64,000 nt of DNA from VRUE01 sp963796705 (GCA_963796705.1 CAWCMK010000001.1:434001-498000), one strand, 5' to 3'; positions 34,093-43,257 are shown, counted from the first letter of the stretch. Program-made: numbers and translations. The notes: generated by a model not told the origin, from the letters alone.

Positions 34093-34162
34093 GCGATATC
34101 TGGCGTTTCGAAACTTCCTCGGGCCCGGGGTTTTCCAATCAGAGGGCCCTCCGCTTCAGCTC

Positions 34163-36022
34163 ATGTTCCGATCGAGACAAGACCGCTCCTCGCGGCGCGC
34201 CCTGCTGTGCGGGGCGGGCGGCCTCCTCGCCCTGCTGACGGGGCTCAGCCTGATCGCCGTCCCGGCGGGCGCATCTCCATCCGGCCCCGGTCCGCTCGGC
34301 GGCCCCGCGCGGCCCAACTTCATCGTCATCCAGACCGACGACCAGACCCTGGCCGGCCTCTATGCCTCCTACCGGCCCTATCCCGGAGCGCCGGCGATCA
34401 GGGCGATGCCCAACACGCTCGATCTGATCGCCAAGCGCGGCATGACCTTCAACCGCTACTACGTCTCCTATCCACTCTGCTGCCCCTCGCGGGTGACGCT
34501 GCTGACCGGCCGCTATGCACACAACCACAACGTGCGCGGCAACGTCGCCCCCAACGGCGGCTACCCGGGCTTCGCCAGTCGCCTCGCCTACACCCACAAC
34601 CTCGCCGTCTGGCTGCAGGCGGCCGGCTACAAGACGATCCACATCGGCAAGTTCCTCAACGCCTACGGCGAAGAACCCTGGGACAGCGGCCGGGAGGTGC
34701 CTCCCGGGTGGTCCTCCTGGCACACCGTCGAGAACGCCGACTCGACCCACTTCTACTACGGCTATGAACTGAACAACAACGGCCAGGTCGAAGGGCCCTA
34801 CGGCGACCCGGGAAGCCTGGAAACGCGCGAATACGGGTCCCGCGATGATCCCGGCTGCCCGTTTGCGCCGGCCAACGGGCAGCCCTGCTACTACGAGACC
34901 GACAAGCTGACGCAGCTCGCCACCGAAGAACTGGCCGGCACCCCCGGCGAACAGCCCTTCTACCTGCAGCTCGACTACACGGCCCCGCACGGTGACTTCC
35001 GCCGGCCCGCCGGGCCCGAGCCGCCGCCGCGCTACGAAAACCTCTTCAGCGGCGCACGGCTCCCGCACGACCGCTCAGAAGGCTTCGACGAGGGTAACGT
35101 CGCCGACAAGCCGCGCTTCATCCGCGAAGCCGAACACCTGAGCCTCAATGACCGGCACACCTACCGGGTCTACTGGCAAAAGCAGCTCGAGGCGCTGCGC
35201 GGGATCGATGACGGCGTCAAGCAGATCATCGACACGCTCGGTGCCGAGGGTCGCCTGCGCGACACCTACATCCTCTTCACCTCCGACAACGGCTTCTTCT
35301 TCGGCGAGCACCGCCTGATCGGCGGCAAGTTTCTTGCCTACGAGCCGGCCACCCACCTGCCCTTCCTGATCCGCGGCCCGGGCGTCAGGCCCGACTCTAA
35401 AAGCGGCGAGCTGAGCATGAACATCGATATCGCGCCGACCGTCCTCGAACTGGCCGGGGCGAGCGCCGACAAGAGCATCGATGGCCGCTCGATGGTCCCC
35501 TTCCTCGGGGACCCCGAACTGCGCAGCCGCAGGCCGCTGCTGTTTGAGTCCTTCGTCGAGACCAACGACGTCGAACAGAACGGCGCGATCGCCGAACCCG
35601 GCGACCAGAGCCGGCCCCCCGCGGCCAGGCAAACCGAAAATGTGCCCGAGCTGCAGCGCTCGGGCACGGCCAGCGCCTCGCTGCTGGCGCCCCCCAAGGA
35701 CTATGAGGGGATCCGCCTCGGCCCCTACAAGTACATCGCCTGGCCCGACGGCGAGAAGGAGCTCTACGACATCAACCGGGACCCGAACGAGCTCAACAAC
35801 CTCGCCAAAATCCCGAACTTCTTTCCGATCCGCAACTTCCTGCACGAGGAACTGCGCCGCCTCGAGGATTGTGTCGGCTGGAAATGCCGAGAGCCGGCCC
35901 CGAGGCTGCCGCTGACGCGCAGGGAATTCCAGCATCTGCGGGCGCGCGAAAAACGAGAAAAACGCAAGGAACGCCAAGAACAGAAGGAAAAACGCGAAGC
36001 GGAAAGGCACCACCACCACTAG
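34163..36022 (+). CDS. Exported type I sulfatase with charged C-terminal tail
   Basis: This 619-residue protein has an N-terminal signal with an RR pair (SSRRALLCGAGGLLALLTG), compatible with Tat export, then a sulfatase domain. The formylglycine motif is CCPSR (Cys106-Arg110), metal ligands include Asp59-Asp60 (QTDDQ), and FTSDNGFFFGEHRLIGGKF supplies the second metal site. It would hydrolyse sulfate esters outside the membrane. From residue 580 the tail is a highly charged Lys/Arg/Glu helix ending in four His. A Cys-type formylglycine-generating enzyme must be encoded elsewhere. Glu codons are often GAA, unlike nearby cytoplasmic genes. Confidence 0.88.
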   Translation: MFRSRQDRSSRRALLCGAGGLLALLTGLSLIAVPAGASPSGPGPLGGPARPNFIVIQTDDQTLAGLYASYRPYPGAPAIRAMPNTLDLIAKRGMTFNRYYVSYPLCCPSRVTLLTGRYAHNHNVRGNVAPNGGYPGFASRLAYTHNLAVWLQAAGYKTIHIGKFLNAYGEEPWDSGREVPPGWSSWHTVENADSTHFYYGYELNNNGQVEGPYGDPGSLETREYGSRDDPGCPFAPANGQPCYYETDKLTQLATEELAGTPGEQPFYLQLDYTAPHGDFRRPAGPEPPPRYENLFSGARLPHDRSEGFDEGNVADKPRFIREAEHLSLNDRHTYRVYWQKQLEALRGIDDGVKQIIDTLGAEGRLRDTYILFTSDNGFFFGEHRLIGGKFLAYEPATHLPFLIRGPGVRPDSKSGELSMNIDIAPTVLELAGASADKSIDGRSMVPFLGDPELRSRRPLLFESFVETNDVEQNGAIAEPGDQSRPPAARQTENVPELQRSGTASASLLAPPKDYEGIRLGPYKYIAWPDGEKELYDINRDPNELNNLAKIPNFFPIRNFLHEELRRLEDCVGWKCREPAPRLPLTRREFQHLRAREKREKRKERQEQKEKREAERHHHH

Positions 36023-36066
36023 CCGGGGGCCCGGCGCTTGGACGCGCATCCTTCGCGGGAGCAGCG

Positions 36067-37827
36067 CTATCTGATCACGGCGAGCACGTCGCCGCTGGAG
36101 ACCGAGTCCCCCTCGGCGACGTTCAGCTCCTCGACCCGCCCGGAGCGGTGCGCGGTGATCTCGTTCTCCATCTTCATCGCCTCGATCACACAGATCAGGT
36201 CGCCCTCAGAGACCTCGGCGCCCTTCTCGATGGCGACTTTGAAGACCGTGCCCTGCAGGGGCGAGGGAAGCGCCTCGCTGGAGGAACTCGGGCCGGCGCC
36301 GCTGCTGCGTTCGCGCTTCGGGGGCTTGTGGGCGCCCGCCGCCGGCGAGATCCCGGCCACCGACTCGCCGATCACCTTGACCTCAAAGAGCCGCCCGGAA
36401 ACCTCGACCCGGTAATCGCGTTCGATCGGGGCCGGCGCCTCGGGTGCCACGGCCCCCGCCGGCGCTGACTCGGCGCTCGCCGTCGAGCGAAGCCACTCCC
36501 GGTCCTCCATCAGATCGCGGCAGGTCTCCCCCGCCGCCCACTGCTCGGTGGCGAGGATCGCCTTGTGGAAGGGGATCAGCGTCGTCAGCCCGCCGATCTC
36601 ATACTCGCCGAGGGCCCGCAGCATGCGGCGCGTCGCCTTCTCGCGGTCGACATCCCAGCTGATCAGCTTGGCGACCATCGGGTCATACATCGGCGTCACC
36701 TCGGAGCCCGCCTCGACCCCGGAGTCGACCCGGACACCGGGACCCGCGGGCTCGCGGTAGCTGGTGATCACCCCGGGCGCGGGGGTGAAGTTCTTGTGGG
36801 CGGCCTCGGCGTTTATCCGGCACTCGATCGCGTGTCCGCGCAGCTCGACGTCCTCCTGGGAGACCGAGAGCCGCTCACCGGCGGCGATGAGGATCTGCTC
36901 GCGGACGATGTCGATGCCGGTAACCATCTCGGTCACGCAGTGCTCAACCTGGACCCGCGTGTTCATCTCGAGAAAGAAGTAATCCTCGCCGACCTGCATG
37001 CCCTCCACCGTCCCAGCCCCGCGGTAGCCGACGGCCTCCGCCGCCTCGGTCGCGATCGCGCCGATCCGCTCCCGCATCTCGGCGTCGACATGGGGTCCGG
37101 GAGCCTCCTCGATCAGCTTCTGGTGGCGGCGCTGGATCGAGCAGTCGCGCTCACCGAGGTGGATCACCTGGCCGTGGGAGTCAGCCAGCACCTGGACCTC
37201 GACGTGGCGGGGGTCCTCGAGGTAGCGCTCGACGTAGACGCGCGCGTCGGAGAAGAATTTCTCGCCTTCCCGGGCGGCGCCCTGGAAGGCATCGCCGAGC
37301 TCCTCGGGGCTCATCGCCACACGGAACCCCTTGCCGCCCCCGCCGCCGGCGGCCTTGCAGGCAACCGGGTAGCCGGCCGCCTCGGCCTGCTCGCGGGCGG
37401 CGTTTATGTCCTTCGCCGGCTCGGTGGCGCCGGGGACGATCGGAACGCCGGCCGCGGCCATGATCTCCCGGGCCCGCGTCTTTGACCCCATCGCCTCGAT
37501 CGCATCCGGCGGCGGGCCGATGAAGACGATGCCCGCCTCCGCGCAGGCCCGGGCGAAGTCGGCGTTCTCCGCCAAAAAGCCGTAGCCGGGATGGATCGCC
37601 TCCGCTCCCGCCCTGCGGGCGGTGTCGATGATCTTCATCACGTCGAGGTAGCTCTCCGCCGGGACCGCGGGGCCGATCAGGAACGCCTCGTCGGCCTCGC
37701 GGACGTGCGGCGCCTCGCGGTCTATCTCCGAGTAGACGGCGAGCGAGGTGATCGCCATCTCCCTCAGCGTCCGCGCCACACGAATCGCGATCTCGCCGCG
37801 ATTGGCTACCAGCACCCGCTCGAACAT
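36067..37827 (-). CDS. accA: Acyl-CoA carboxylase alpha chain (biotin carboxylase + BCCP)
   Basis: This 586-residue protein begins MFERVLVANRGEIAIRVARTLREM, a biotin carboxylase start, with ATP-grasp motifs KAAGGGGGKGFRVA and FLEMNTRVQVEHCVTEMVTGIDIV. After about residue 445 comes a linker and a C-terminal biotinyl domain with EAMKMENEI (biotinylated Lys552). Such fused chains serve acetyl- or propionyl-CoA carboxylases of actinobacteria together with a separate carboxyltransferase beta subunit, which is not in this window. The product feeds fatty-acid synthesis or the methylmalonyl route. It converges with the sulfatase gene. Confidence 0.92.
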   Translation of the reverse strand: MFERVLVANRGEIAIRVARTLREMAITSLAVYSEIDREAPHVREADEAFLIGPAVPAESYLDVMKIIDTARRAGAEAIHPGYGFLAENADFARACAEAGIVFIGPPPDAIEAMGSKTRAREIMAAAGVPIVPGATEPAKDINAAREQAEAAGYPVACKAAGGGGGKGFRVAMSPEELGDAFQGAAREGEKFFSDARVYVERYLEDPRHVEVQVLADSHGQVIHLGERDCSIQRRHQKLIEEAPGPHVDAEMRERIGAIATEAAEAVGYRGAGTVEGMQVGEDYFFLEMNTRVQVEHCVTEMVTGIDIVREQILIAAGERLSVSQEDVELRGHAIECRINAEAAHKNFTPAPGVITSYREPAGPGVRVDSGVEAGSEVTPMYDPMVAKLISWDVDREKATRRMLRALGEYEIGGLTTLIPFHKAILATEQWAAGETCRDLMEDREWLRSTASAESAPAGAVAPEAPAPIERDYRVEVSGRLFEVKVIGESVAGISPAAGAHKPPKRERSSGAGPSSSSEALPSPLQGTVFKVAIEKGAEVSEGDLICVIEAMKMENEITAHRSGRVEELNVAEGDSVSSGDVLAVIR

Positions 37828-37878
37828 CAGCGCTCCTCGCCGTTCATCGGCGGCGCAGTCTAATCGGATGGCTCGGCG

Positions 37879-39807
37879 TCAGCTCTGCCTGAGAATCAGC
37901 GTCGCCGGGCGCGAGCGCAGCGCGGTGCTTCCCCCGGTGGGCGTGAAGGCGACCCGCAGCCGCAGCTTCAGCCTTCCCCGCGTGCGAAGTCGCCTGCGGC
38001 CCTTGCCCCGCAAGCGGACCGGCAGTTTCAAAGCACCGGCCCGCCGCGCCTGCGCCTTGGCCGTCGCGACCCCGGCGCCGCTGAGGACGACCTCACCCGG
38101 ACCGGGGAGCTCGACGGTCAGGGTCGCGGTTCCCCGGCGGCGATTGAGCTTCAGCTTGCCGAGCCTGAAGGCGTTGCTGGGGGCGATCGTGATCGAGCCG
38201 CTCGCTTCGACCGGCGTTCCCGCCGCATCTTTGGCGAGCAGGCTCACCCGGTAGGCGCCCGGCGCCGTGTAGGTGTGGGAGACGGAGTTGCCGGCCGCCG
38301 TGGCACCGTCGCCGAAATCAAAGCTGACCGGCGCGATCGGCCAGACGTCAAACGGCGTCGCCGCGAAGGAGACCGGGACCCCGACGGTGCCGCTCGCGGG
38401 TATCGAGACGCCACCGAGCCTTGGCGGGAAGGCGTCATAGCCGGCGTATTGGACGATCTCGTTGCTGCCGTCCGAGCGCGGCCAGAGAACCGTCGCGTCT
38501 CCGGCGGCGTCGATCGCGGCCGCCGGCCGCAAGAATTCCGGGCTCGGGGCGGAGATAGTGGCCGGCACCGAGAACGCGGCCCCGGGTCGACCGAAGGAGG
38601 CCAGGACGACGTTTTCGCTCCCGGCCTGGTCCGACCAGGCAACGACCGCTTCCCCACCCCCACCCACCGCCACGACCGGTGCCGGCACCAGGTCCGTGGA
38701 TGGCGGGGCGACCTGTTCGGGTGAGGAGAAGGGGCTCGCGGGGACCGAGCGGCGGGCCGCCTGGAGGACGATTTCGGGGGCTTCGTAGAGCTGCCAGATG
38801 ACCACCGTCTGCCCCCCCGGGGCGGCGGCGATCTGTGGCTGGTAGGAGTGGCTGCCGGCTTCAGAGAGCGCCACCGGCGCCGCGAAGCCCGAGCCCAGGC
38901 GATCGGCGGCCTCAACCGTGTTGGCGGCCGCAGTTTGCAGGTCCCAGACGACCGTCGCGTCGCCGGCCGCGTCGCTCGCCACCTGCGGGTCGACGTCCGC
39001 TTCGCCGGCGCCGGGCGCCGGGCCGACCTCCAGGGGAGCCCCAAACGGGCCTCCGGGGGGGCGCAGGGACGCTTCGATGACGCTGGTCGTCGCGTTTTCG
39101 TATTCCCAGACGACGGTCGCTTCGCCCGCGGCGTCGATCGCCGCACCGCCGAGCCGGGCCTTCTCACCGCTGATCAGCGGCTGCGGCGAGAGGACCTCGG
39201 GCGCCGAGAAGCTCCCTCCCGGGGGCCGCACCGATGCTTCGACGAAGGTCGCGCTGGGATCGATCAGCGACTCGGGGTCCCTGCTCTCCCAGGCGAGGAG
39301 GACGTCCCCCGCCTGATTGACCGCCAGCTGGGCGACGCCGGGGATCACCGTCGGCGGCAGCGCGTCCACCTGGATTGGAGCCGAGGGAACGGCGGCGCCC
39401 GGCGCGATCGTCGCGAGCATCAGCGAGGAGTGCGCTTCCTGGGGTTCGGCGGTGTTGATGAATTGCCACCAGGCGATGATCGCTTCGCCGGCCGGGGTCA
39501 TTGCGACCTGCGGCCGGGTCGCCGATTCGGCGAGCAGCATCGGGGTGCTGAAGCCTGCTCCCGCCGCTCGCGTCGCCACCTGCGCGATGTGCCCGGGCCC
39601 CGTCGTGCTCTGCCGTTCCCAGGCGCTGACGGTGTCGCCCGCCGCGTCCATCGCGACAACCGGGCTGCTCGCGTCGCGGCCGGGCGCCGAGAGGTTCGCC
39701 GGCGCCAGCCAGGCGGGCGCGGCGGCCGCGGGGGTCGCGAGGACCGCGACCACGAGTGGCGCGAAGGCGCAGAGCACCAGCGTTCTTTTCAGCGTTCTCC
39801 CTGACAT
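37879..39807 (-). CDS. Secreted eight-repeat (propeller-like) protein with PKD domain
   Basis: This 642-residue protein starts with a signal peptide (LKRTLVLCAFAPLVVAVLATPAAA). Residues about 35-455 contain eight repeats of a [hydrophobic]-A-x-D-A-A-G-D-A-x-x-x-W type strand pattern (for example VVAMDAAGDTVSAWERQ, QVASDAAGDATVVWDLQ, AAIDAAGDATVLWPRS), spaced roughly 50-65 residues, like blades of a beta-propeller. A PKD domain follows (FDFGDGATAAGNSVSHTYTAPGAYRVSL, about 490-545) and then a basic beta-rich C-terminal domain (RLGKLKLNRRRGTATLTVELPG). It probably works at the cell surface. No catalytic motif is seen. Confidence 0.75.
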   Translation of the reverse strand: MSGRTLKRTLVLCAFAPLVVAVLATPAAAAPAWLAPANLSAPGRDASSPVVAMDAAGDTVSAWERQSTTGPGHIAQVATRAAGAGFSTPMLLAESATRPQVAMTPAGEAIIAWWQFINTAEPQEAHSSLMLATIAPGAAVPSAPIQVDALPPTVIPGVAQLAVNQAGDVLLAWESRDPESLIDPSATFVEASVRPPGGSFSAPEVLSPQPLISGEKARLGGAAIDAAGEATVVWEYENATTSVIEASLRPPGGPFGAPLEVGPAPGAGEADVDPQVASDAAGDATVVWDLQTAAANTVEAADRLGSGFAAPVALSEAGSHSYQPQIAAAPGGQTVVIWQLYEAPEIVLQAARRSVPASPFSSPEQVAPPSTDLVPAPVVAVGGGGEAVVAWSDQAGSENVVLASFGRPGAAFSVPATISAPSPEFLRPAAAIDAAGDATVLWPRSDGSNEIVQYAGYDAFPPRLGGVSIPASGTVGVPVSFAATPFDVWPIAPVSFDFGDGATAAGNSVSHTYTAPGAYRVSLLAKDAAGTPVEASGSITIAPSNAFRLGKLKLNRRRGTATLTVELPGPGEVVLSGAGVATAKAQARRAGALKLPVRLRGKGRRRLRTRGRLKLRLRVAFTPTGGSTALRSRPATLILRQS

Positions 39808-39906
39808 CAGCCCCTGACCGCCGAGCGGCCATACTCCCTAACCCTCGAGCGAGCCCTATGGACCGTAGCGCGCCGCCGGGGTCCGGCACAGATTAGGCTG
39901 CCGCGC

Positions 39907-40716
39907 ATGTCGATCGAGCTGCAGAGCCACTCGACCATCTCCGACGGTCAGCTGGTGCCCGCGGCGGTGGTGGCCGCTGCGGCCGAGGCGGGGGTGAGAA
40001 CGCTGGCGCTGACCGACCACGACGCGATCGCCGGCGTCGCCGAGGCCCAGGCGGCGGCCGTCGAGCACGGGATCGAGCTGCTCCCGGCGGTCGAGATGTC
40101 CTGCGTGCACGAGTATGCGGAAGACCTCCACATCTGCGGTTACTGGATCGACCTCGCCCGCATCGCCCCCGCCTGCGAGCGGGCCCAGCACGAGCGGGTC
40201 AGGCGGGCGGGAGAGATCATCGCCAAGCTGCGCCAGGAGGGCTTTGAGGTGCACCTCGAGGATGCCGTTCGTGAGGCCGGCGACGCGCTCTCGATCGGCC
40301 GCCCCCACATCGCCCGCGCGGCCGGTGCCAGCGGCGACCTCGGCCCCTTCTTCGAGGAGTACCTGGTGCCCGGCGCCAAGGCCTTCGTGCCGCGCCGCTG
40401 GCCGAGCGCCGAGCAGGCGATCGAGCTGATCCGCGCGGCGGGGGGCGTCGCCGTCATCGCCCACCCCTACTGGGATATCTCCGCGCCCGGGGAGGTCGAG
40501 GACCTGATCCGCTCGCTGGGCGCCGATGGCGTCGAGGCCTTCTACCCGACCCACACCAGGGAGCAGACCCGCCACCTGCTGGGTCTCTGCGAGGAGCTCG
40601 GCCTCCTGCCGACCGGCTCCTCGGACTACCACGGCCCGACCCACAAGACCTTCTCGGCGTTCGGCGCCTATCAGACCTACGGCCTCGGCGAGCCCCAGGT
40701 TCCCCCAAGGCCCTAG
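39907..40716 (+). CDS. PHP-domain phosphoesterase
   Basis: This 269-residue protein has the metal-binding PHP motifs: QSHSTISDGQ (HxH variant S-H-S-T at residues 7-10), LTDHDAIAGV, LPAVEMSC, AVIAHPYWD and SSDYHGPTHK near the C-terminus. The family includes histidinol-phosphate phosphatase-like enzymes, 3',5'-bisphosphate phosphatases and 5'-3' nucleases (TrpH/RNase AM). TrpH-type proteins of about 280 residues are the closest in layout, so a role in removing the phosphate of pAp, a by-product of sulfate assimilation, is possible given the neighbouring cys operon; this is inference. The first His of the HxH pair is replaced by a serine-flanked His. Confidence 0.78.
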   Translation: MSIELQSHSTISDGQLVPAAVVAAAAEAGVRTLALTDHDAIAGVAEAQAAAVEHGIELLPAVEMSCVHEYAEDLHICGYWIDLARIAPACERAQHERVRRAGEIIAKLRQEGFEVHLEDAVREAGDALSIGRPHIARAAGASGDLGPFFEEYLVPGAKAFVPRRWPSAEQAIELIRAAGGVAVIAHPYWDISAPGEVEDLIRSLGADGVEAFYPTHTREQTRHLLGLCEELGLLPTGSSDYHGPTHKTFSAFGAYQTYGLGEPQVPPRP

Positions 40717-40743
40717 CTTCGGCGAGACGCGAACTCGCGCCGT

Positions 40744-40800
40744 GCCTGACCTCGGGGTCCGATCGCCTTCGGGGCGGGCCGCCCCGGCCTCCGGTCAGGC
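40744..40800. terminator. Inverted repeat between convergent PHP and cysC genes
   Basis: GCCTGACC (40744-40751) pairs with GGTCAGGC (40793-40800), and inside lies GGGGCGGGCCGCCCC (40771-40785), which can form its own hairpin. It sits at the meeting of two convergent genes and touches the cysC stop. A bidirectional terminator is likely, although no U-tract follows. Confidence 0.4.
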
Positions 40801-41349
40801 GGTCAGCGTCGCCGCCGGGATCAGCTCCCGCGACTCGAGGTAGGCGAGCAGGTTCTGCGCCGACTCCTCGGGGGTCTCATTTTCGGTCTCGGCGATGAAG
40901 TCGGGGTTCTCGGGGACCTCATAGGGGTCCGAGACGCCGGTGAATTCCTTGATCTCGCCGGCGAAGGCTTTCGCGTAGAGGCCCTTCACGTCGCGCTCGG
41001 CGCAGGTGTCCACCGAGGCCTTGACGTAGACCTCGATGAAGCGCTCGCCCATCAGCTCGCGGGCCTCATCGCGGATCTCCGCATAGGGGGAGATCGCGGC
41101 GGTGATCACCGGGACGCCGTTGCGGGAGAGCAGGTCGGCGACGAAGGCGATCCGGCGGATGTTCGTGTCGCGATCCTCTTTTGAGAAGCCGAGGCCCTTG
41201 GAGAGATTTTCGCGGACGATGTCGCCATCGAGGATCTCGAGCCTCGCGCCGCGCTCCCGCAGGTGACCCTCCAGAAGTCGGGAGATGGTCGTCTTGCCGG
41301 CTCCGGAGAGCCCCGTGAACCAGAGCGTGAAGCCCTTCTCAGCAGCCAT
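40795..41349 (-). CDS. cysC: Adenylylsulfate (APS) kinase
   Basis: This 184-residue kinase phosphorylates APS to PAPS using ATP. The P-loop is GLSGAGKT (13-20), followed by LEILDGDIVRENLSKGLGFSKEDRDTNIRRI, PVITAAISPYAEIRDEAR, FIEVYVKASVDTCAERDVKGLYAKA and FTGVSDPYEVPENPD. It is the last gene of the sulfate-assimilation operon, 7 bp after ATP sulfurylase. Since the operon's reductase has the [4Fe-4S] cysteines of APS reductases, PAPS here may serve sulfotransfer rather than assimilation. The exported sulfatase nearby would fit a sulfated-glycan economy. Confidence 0.94.
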   Translation of the reverse strand: MAAEKGFTLWFTGLSGAGKTTISRLLEGHLRERGARLEILDGDIVRENLSKGLGFSKEDRDTNIRRIAFVADLLSRNGVPVITAAISPYAEIRDEARELMGERFIEVYVKASVDTCAERDVKGLYAKAFAGEIKEFTGVSDPYEVPENPDFIAETENETPEESAQNLLAYLESRELIPAATLTA

Positions 41350-41356
41350 GCTTTGT

Positions 41357-42436
41357 TCAGTCCTCCTTGTAAGCGTCGATCAGGATGTCGGCAACCTCGT
41401 TGCGAGAGAACTCCTGCGGCGGCCGTTCGCCGCGCCCGAGCATCTCGCGCACCTTGGTGCCGCTCAGGAAGACGTGCTCGGAGGCCTCGTGCGGACAGGT
41501 CTTGCCCGAGGCCATCCCCTCGCACGCGTTGCACCAGAAGCTGTGCTCGAAGAAGAGCGGTTCGATCCCCAGCTCCTCGATGTCGATCTCGTCGAAGATC
41601 TTCTGCGCGTCATAGGTTCCGTAGTACTCGCCGACGCCGGCATGGTCGCGGCCGACGATGAAGTGGGTCGCGCCGTAATTGCGGCGGACGATCGCGTGCA
41701 GGACGGCCTCCCGAGGTCCGGCGTAGTGCATCTTCGCCGGCTTCACGCCGAGCATCACCCGGTCGGAGGGGTAGTAGCGCTCGATCAGCACCTCATAGCA
41801 GCGCATCCGCACCTCGGCCGGGATGTCGCCGGCCTTGGTCTTGCCGATCAGCGGCTGGATGAAGAGCCCGTCACAGGTCTCCAGCGCCGCCTTGGTCAGG
41901 TACTCATGGGCACGGTGGATCGGGTTGCGGGTCTGGAAGGCGACGATCCGCTTCCAGCCCCGCTCGGCGAACTCCTGGCGGGTCTCGGCCGCGGTCTTAT
42001 AGCGGCGCATGAAGGGCTCCTCGTGATCGGGCAGCGCGTCGACCTCGATCGGGCCGGCGATCATCCGGTTGCCCTCCTCATAGATCGCGGCGACGCCCGG
42101 GTGCTCTGAATCCGTCGTCCCGTAGACCGCCTCGGCCTCGCGCTTCACGTCGCGCTCCCAGATCTCCTCGACGGTGATCCTGCCCAGCGGCTTGCCCTCG
42201 TCGCTGGAGAGTTCGATCGCGTCGCCGAGCTCGCACTCGATCTCACTCGCGAGCGTGATCGGGATCGGCCATATATGGGCGCCGGCAGCGGTCCGCATCT
42301 CAGCGCAGATGCGCTCCCAGTCCGCGGACCCCTGGAAGCCGGCAAGCGGCGCAAAGCCGCCGTTGGCGATCATCTCGAAGTCCGCCGTGTGGCGCTCGTC
42401 AAGGGTCAGGGACAGCTCGGTCATCGTCTCACTCAT
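41357..42436 (-). CDS. sat: ATP sulfurylase (sulfate adenylyltransferase), monomeric type
   Basis: This 359-residue enzyme forms APS from sulfate and ATP. Key motifs are AFQTRNPIHRAHEYLTKAAL (the QxRNP and HxxH nucleotide-binding motifs), GKTKAGDIPAEVRMRCYEVL, MHYAGPREAVLHAIVRRNYGATHFIVGRDHAGVG and SEHVFLSGTKVREML. A small Cys pair (CNACEGM) and TCPH near residue 310 may bind zinc, as in bacterial Sat enzymes. ATG at 42436 has AAAGG 5 nt upstream; ATG 42424 is an alternative. A 110-bp gap to cysH holds a 10-bp direct repeat (AAACGGCCCT at 42516 and 42532) and may carry its own promoter. Confidence 0.94.
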   Translation of the reverse strand: MSETMTELSLTLDERHTADFEMIANGGFAPLAGFQGSADWERICAEMRTAAGAHIWPIPITLASEIECELGDAIELSSDEGKPLGRITVEEIWERDVKREAEAVYGTTDSEHPGVAAIYEEGNRMIAGPIEVDALPDHEEPFMRRYKTAAETRQEFAERGWKRIVAFQTRNPIHRAHEYLTKAALETCDGLFIQPLIGKTKAGDIPAEVRMRCYEVLIERYYPSDRVMLGVKPAKMHYAGPREAVLHAIVRRNYGATHFIVGRDHAGVGEYYGTYDAQKIFDEIDIEELGIEPLFFEHSFWCNACEGMASGKTCPHEASEHVFLSGTKVREMLGRGERPPQEFSRNEVADILIDAYKED

Positions 42437-42546
42437 CAATGCCTTTCACGCTTCGCTCGTTCGCGTTCATCTTCACCGAAAATCTCGCTCCTCGCTTCGC
42501 GCTCAGGGCCTCCGCAAACGGCCCTGGGCCAAAACGGCCCTTGCCG

Positions 42547-43257
42547 TCAGTTGATCCCGCACTCGGTCTTTGAGAGACCCGCCCAGCGGCCGTCTCGCGG
42601 CGAGCCCCCCGGCCCGACCGGCTTCGTGCAGTGCGTGCAGCCGATCGAGGGGTAGCCGTGATCGTGGAGCGGGTTGTAGGGAAGGCGGTGCTCACGGATG
42701 TAGTTCCAGACGTCTCGCTCAGACCAGTTGGCCAGCGGGTTCAGCTTCCAGACATTGAATCTCCGGTCCCAGGCGAACTTCGGAGCCTGGGCGCGGGTGC
42801 TGGAATCGCCGCGTCGGACGCCGGCGGCCCAGCAGTCTACGGAAGAGAGGGCGCGGCGCATCGGCTCGACCTTGCGCAGGTCACAGCAGGCGTCGGGGTC
42901 GCGGTCCCAGAGCTGCTCGCCGTAGCGCTCCGCCTGCTCGGCGAGGGTCAGGTTGTGGAAGCGGTGAAACTCGACCCCGAGCTGCTCCTCGAGACGGTCG
43001 CGCGTCTCATATGTCTCCTCGAAGAGGACCTCCGTGTCGAGGTAGAAGAAGCGGGCCCCGGGATTTATCTGGCTCGCCATGTGAGCGGTGACCGAGCTCG
43101 TTTTCTGGAACGAGCAGGCGATGTAGTGGCGCTCTCCGAAGGTCTCGAACATCCACTGGAGCGCCTCCGCGGCGCTGCGCCCCTCGAGCTCGGCGGCGAC
43201 CCCCTCGGCCCACTCCTGGGTCGTGGGGATCGAGAGCACGGCGCCGGCCGCGCTCAT
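42547..43257 (-). CDS. cysH: Assimilatory APS reductase ([4Fe-4S] type)
   Basis: This 236-residue reductase converts APS (rather than PAPS) to sulfite. The P-loop-like ACSFQKTSSVTAHM and LDTEVLFEETYETRD bind the nucleotide. The iron-sulfur cysteines are Cys124-Cys125 (ACCDLRKVEPM) and Cys207/Cys210 (GCTHCTKPV), and the catalytic one is Cys233 in KTECGIN, where most family members have His after Ile. ATG at 43257 overlaps the stop of the sulfite reductase gene as ATGA; a GTG at 43266 is possible. It receives APS from the Sat gene of the same operon. Confidence 0.94.
   Translation of the reverse strand: MSAAGAVLSIPTTQEWAEGVAAELEGRSAAEALQWMFETFGERHYIACSFQKTSSVTAHMASQINPGARFFYLDTEVLFEETYETRDRLEEQLGVEFHRFHNLTLAEQAERYGEQLWDRDPDACCDLRKVEPMRRALSSVDCWAAGVRRGDSSTRAQAPKFAWDRRFNVWKLNPLANWSERDVWNYIREHRLPYNPLHDHGYPSIGCTHCTKPVGPGGSPRDGRWAGLSKTECGIN

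Noticed and set aside
34093..34162. GGGCCCGGGGTTTT (around 34120-34134) as a Rho-independent terminator
   Set aside because: The self-complementary GC stretch leaves too small a loop for a stable hairpin and is followed by only four T.
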